Origin: Streptomyces barringtoniae | Lineage (GTDB): Bacteria; Actinomycetota; Actinomycetes; Streptomycetales; Streptomycetaceae | Length of the DNA stretch: 64,000 bases | Reading direction: 5' to 3' | Assembly (NCBI RefSeq): GCF_020819595.1 | Contig: NZ_JAJHNP010000025.1 | Location: 82,821 to 146,820 of the forward strand | Part shown: piece after piece, positions 62,569 through 64,000 of the stretch | How the letters are laid out: every line of letters starts with the position of its first letter | How positions within the stretch are numbered: position 1 is the stretch's first letter | Made by a program: the position numbers and the translations under genes | Notes under the pieces: model-generated | Told to the model about the DNA's origin: nothing | Databases searched by the model: none | Seen by the model: the letters and a program-made list of their open reading frames with translations, nothing else

Positions 62569-63423
62569 TCAGCCCTTGAGCGCGGCGGCGACCGCCTCCG
62601 CCAGCGGGCTGGTGGGACGGCCGATCAGCCGCGACAGGTCCCCGGAGGACACCACCAGCTCGCCCTTCTCGACCGAGGCGTCCACGCCGGCCAGGATCGC
62701 GGCCAGCGGCCCGGGCAGCCCGGCGCCGGTCAGGATGCCGGCGAAGGCCTCGACGGAGACCGGGGTGTAGGCGATCTCCTTGCCGGTCTGCCGGCTCAGC
62801 TCGGCCGCGTACTCGGCGAAGCTCCACGCCTCGTCGCCGCCCAGCTCGTACGTCTTGTTCTCGTGGCCCTCGCCGGTCAGCACCGCGACCGCGGCGGCGG
62901 CGTAGTCGGCGCGGGCGGCCGAGGAGACCCGGCCGTCACCGGCGGCCTGGACGACCGCGCCGTGCTCCAGTACCGGGGCCAGGTTCTCGGTGTAGTTCTC
63001 GTGGTACCAGCCGTTGCGCAGCAGGGTGTACGGCAGGCCGGCGGCGAGCAGCACCTCCTCCGTCGCGCGGTGGTCGTCCGCGAGCGCGGCCGTCAGGCTG
63101 CCCGGGGCGCTGGTGTAGGCGAGCAGCGCCACCCCGGCGGCCTTCGCGGCGTCGATGACGACCTCGTGCTGCCGCACCCTGCCCTTGTCGAACTCGTTGC
63201 CGGAGATCAGCAGGACCTTGTCACCCGCGGAGAACAGGCCGTCGAAGGTCTCGGGCGCGTTGTAGTCGGCGACGGCGAGCTGCACCCCGCGGGCCGCGAA
63301 GTCGGCGGCCTTCACCTCGTCGCGCACGACGGCGGTGATCTCCTCCGCGGGAACCTTCTCCAGCAGTTGCTCCACGACGTGCCGGCCGAGGTGTCCGGTG
63401 GCTCCGGTGACGACGATGCTCAT
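62569..63423 (-). CDS. NmrA/QOR2-like NAD(P)-binding oxidoreductase
   Basis: A 284-residue atypical short-chain dehydrogenase. VVTGATGHLGRHVVEQLL is the N-terminal NADP loop. The mid-protein AGLPYTLLRNGWYHENYTENL and the NKTYELGGDEAWSFAEYAAEL region are typical of QOR2/YtfG quinone reductases. It probably reduces quinones or senses NADPH. It is divergent from an HxlR regulator with a 101-base gap that contains an inverted repeat, an arrangement common for redox-controlled QOR2 genes. Confidence 0.92.
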   Translation of the reverse strand: MSIVVTGATGHLGRHVVEQLLEKVPAEEITAVVRDEVKAADFAARGVQLAVADYNAPETFDGLFSAGDKVLLISGNEFDKGRVRQHEVVIDAAKAAGVALLAYTSAPGSLTAALADDHRATEEVLLAAGLPYTLLRNGWYHENYTENLAPVLEHGAVVQAAGDGRVSSAARADYAAAAVAVLTGEGHENKTYELGGDEAWSFAEYAAELSRQTGKEIAYTPVSVEAFAGILTGAGLPGPLAAILAGVDASVEKGELVVSSGDLSRLIGRPTSPLAEAVAAALKG

Positions 63424-63496
63424 GGTTCGGAACTCCTTGTGGGATGCCGTGTGTCTCGTATGGCACTCACCCTAGGAGGGGCGCTAACTGAATGAA

Positions 63497-63521
63497 AGTA
63501 CCCACTTTGAAGTAAGGTACT
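63497..63521. promoter_or_regulatory. Inverted repeat between QOR2-like gene and hxlR
   Basis: AGTACC at 63497-63502 and GGTACT at 63516-63521 form an inverted repeat with a 13-base spacer. It ends three bases before the HxlR ATG. HxlR-type proteins bind GTAC-containing inverted repeats, so this is the likely operator for both divergent genes. Confidence 0.65.
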
Positions 63522-63524
63522 GGC

Positions 63525-63929
63525 ATGTCGGTAAGTCAGTGGAAGAGCGACGGTGAGGCCATGTGCCCCCACCGCCTGGTCCTGGAGCACGTCACCAGCC
63601 GCTGGGGGGTGCTGGTGCTGATCCAGCTCCTCGACCGCCCGTATCGGTTCAGCGAACTGCGCCGGGCGATCGGCAGCCTCGGCGGGCGTGGCGTCAGCGA
63701 GAAGATGCTCACGCAGACCCTCCAGACCCTGGAGCGCGACGGTCTCGTCCACCGGGACGCCAAGCCCGTCATCCCGCCGCGTGTCGACTACTCGCTGACC
63801 GGGCTGGGCCGCGAGGCGGCGGAGCAGGTGAGCGCGCTGGCCCGGTGGACCCAGCGGCGCATGGACGACGTGCTCGGCGCCCGTCGGGCATACGACGAGG
63901 CCCGGGCCGTCCGGTCCCGGGCCTCATAG
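63525..63929 (+). CDS. HxlR family transcriptional regulator
   Basis: A 134-residue winged-helix regulator of normal HxlR length. The conserved Cys in AMCPHRLVLEHVTSRWGVLVL corresponds to the redox- or electrophile-sensing Cys of HypR/QorR-type members. FSELRRAIGSLGGRGVSEKMLTQ... contains the recognition helix, and VDYSLTGLG is the wing. It is divergent from the QOR2-like gene, which it probably represses until oxidative or quinone stress. A hairpin terminator overlaps its stop. Confidence 0.93.
   Translation: MSVSQWKSDGEAMCPHRLVLEHVTSRWGVLVLIQLLDRPYRFSELRRAIGSLGGRGVSEKMLTQTLQTLERDGLVHRDAKPVIPPRVDYSLTGLGREAAEQVSALARWTQRRMDDVLGARRAYDEARAVRSRAS
63897..63925. terminator. Hairpin terminator at the hxlR end
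   Basis: GAGGCCCGGG at 63897-63906 and CCCGGGCCTC at 63916-63925 form a perfect 10-bp stem with a 9-base loop. It overlaps the last hxlR codons and precedes the stop of a convergent gene by about 20 bases, so it may serve both directions. Confidence 0.7.
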
Positions 63930-63945
63930 CCAAGCCGTAGGCGTC

Positions 63946-64000
63946 TCAGCCGATGACGGTCCAGGTGTCGCCGCCGGCGAGGAGGGCGGCGAGGTCGCCT
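63946..64000 (-). CDS. C-terminal fragment of a CDS entering from the right edge
   Basis: On the minus strand the frame ending at a TGA (63946-63948) reads GDLAALLAGGDTWTVIG, with consistent G/C at third positions. Only 17 residues are present, so the family cannot be told. It converges on hxlR. Confidence 0.5.
   Translation of the reverse strand, partial: GDLAALLAGGDTWTVIG

Overview
The window is chromosomal DNA of a high-GC actinomycete, almost certainly a Streptomyces. The evidence is strong G/C bias at third codon positions, frequent GTG starts, a complete 14-gene nuo operon behind a Rex-type operator, futalosine-pathway menaquinone genes, a PASTA protein, a c-di-AMP riboswitch of actinobacterial type and NlpC/P60 and SLT cell-wall enzymes. 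From memory, the order broadly resembles the S. coelicolor region around SCO4500-SCO4600 (nuo SCO4562-4575, mqnA SCO4506, mqnC SCO4550). No tRNA, rRNA, CRISPR array, insertion sequence or prophage was seen.

Layout. 1-8.4 kb: TetR regulator, MaoC-like hydratase divergent from an acyl-CoA ligase with paired palindromes between them, a LysR gene with its own operator, a methyltransferase, a small secreted Cys-containing protein, an AzlCD exporter with a divergent XRE-cupin regulator, and a cold-shock gene with a structured leader. 8.7-19.6 kb: mqnA, a transmembrane Ser/Thr kinase, a prepilin peptidase, mqnC, a small amidohydrolase-composite-domain protein, a scar of two pseudogenes truncated at one junction (GH18 chitinase-like and acyltransferase-3), menG, a PASTA protein, a nonsense-interrupted GNAT gene, a geranylgeranyl/menaquinone reductase and peptide deformylase. 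19.8-37.5 kb: an NlpC/P60 hydrolase, a 750-base regulatory intergenic region, and nuoA-N ending in an 18-bp hairpin terminator. 37.7-46.6 kb: recQ, then a minus-strand operon gntR-ferredoxin-binding protein-permease-ATPase-flavoprotein. 46.7-64 kb: M56 peptidase, fumarylacetoacetase, an ATP-grasp/flavin oxidoreductase pair, HAD phosphatase, riboswitch-controlled transglycosylase, long-chain polyprenyl diphosphate synthase, a LolA-like protein with an ABC transporter, and several stand-alone oxidoreductases, a VOC protein, an EamA transporter and an HxlR regulator.

How it works together. Much of the window serves one respiratory theme. MqnA and MqnC build the menaquinone ring, the polyprenyl synthase supplies a side chain, MenG methylates the ring, the geranylgeranyl-reductase-like flavoprotein probably saturates the side chain, and complex I reduces the finished quinone with NADH. 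The Rex-type site would couple complex I expression to the NADH/NAD+ ratio.

The best candidate for an undescribed system is the operon at 39.7-46.6 kb. It pairs an AprA-like flavoprotein carrying a C-terminal HEAT-repeat domain and an AprB-like 2[4Fe-4S] ferredoxin with a sulfonate/nitrate-type importer. The importer's binding protein appears to be fused to a NosL-like domain.
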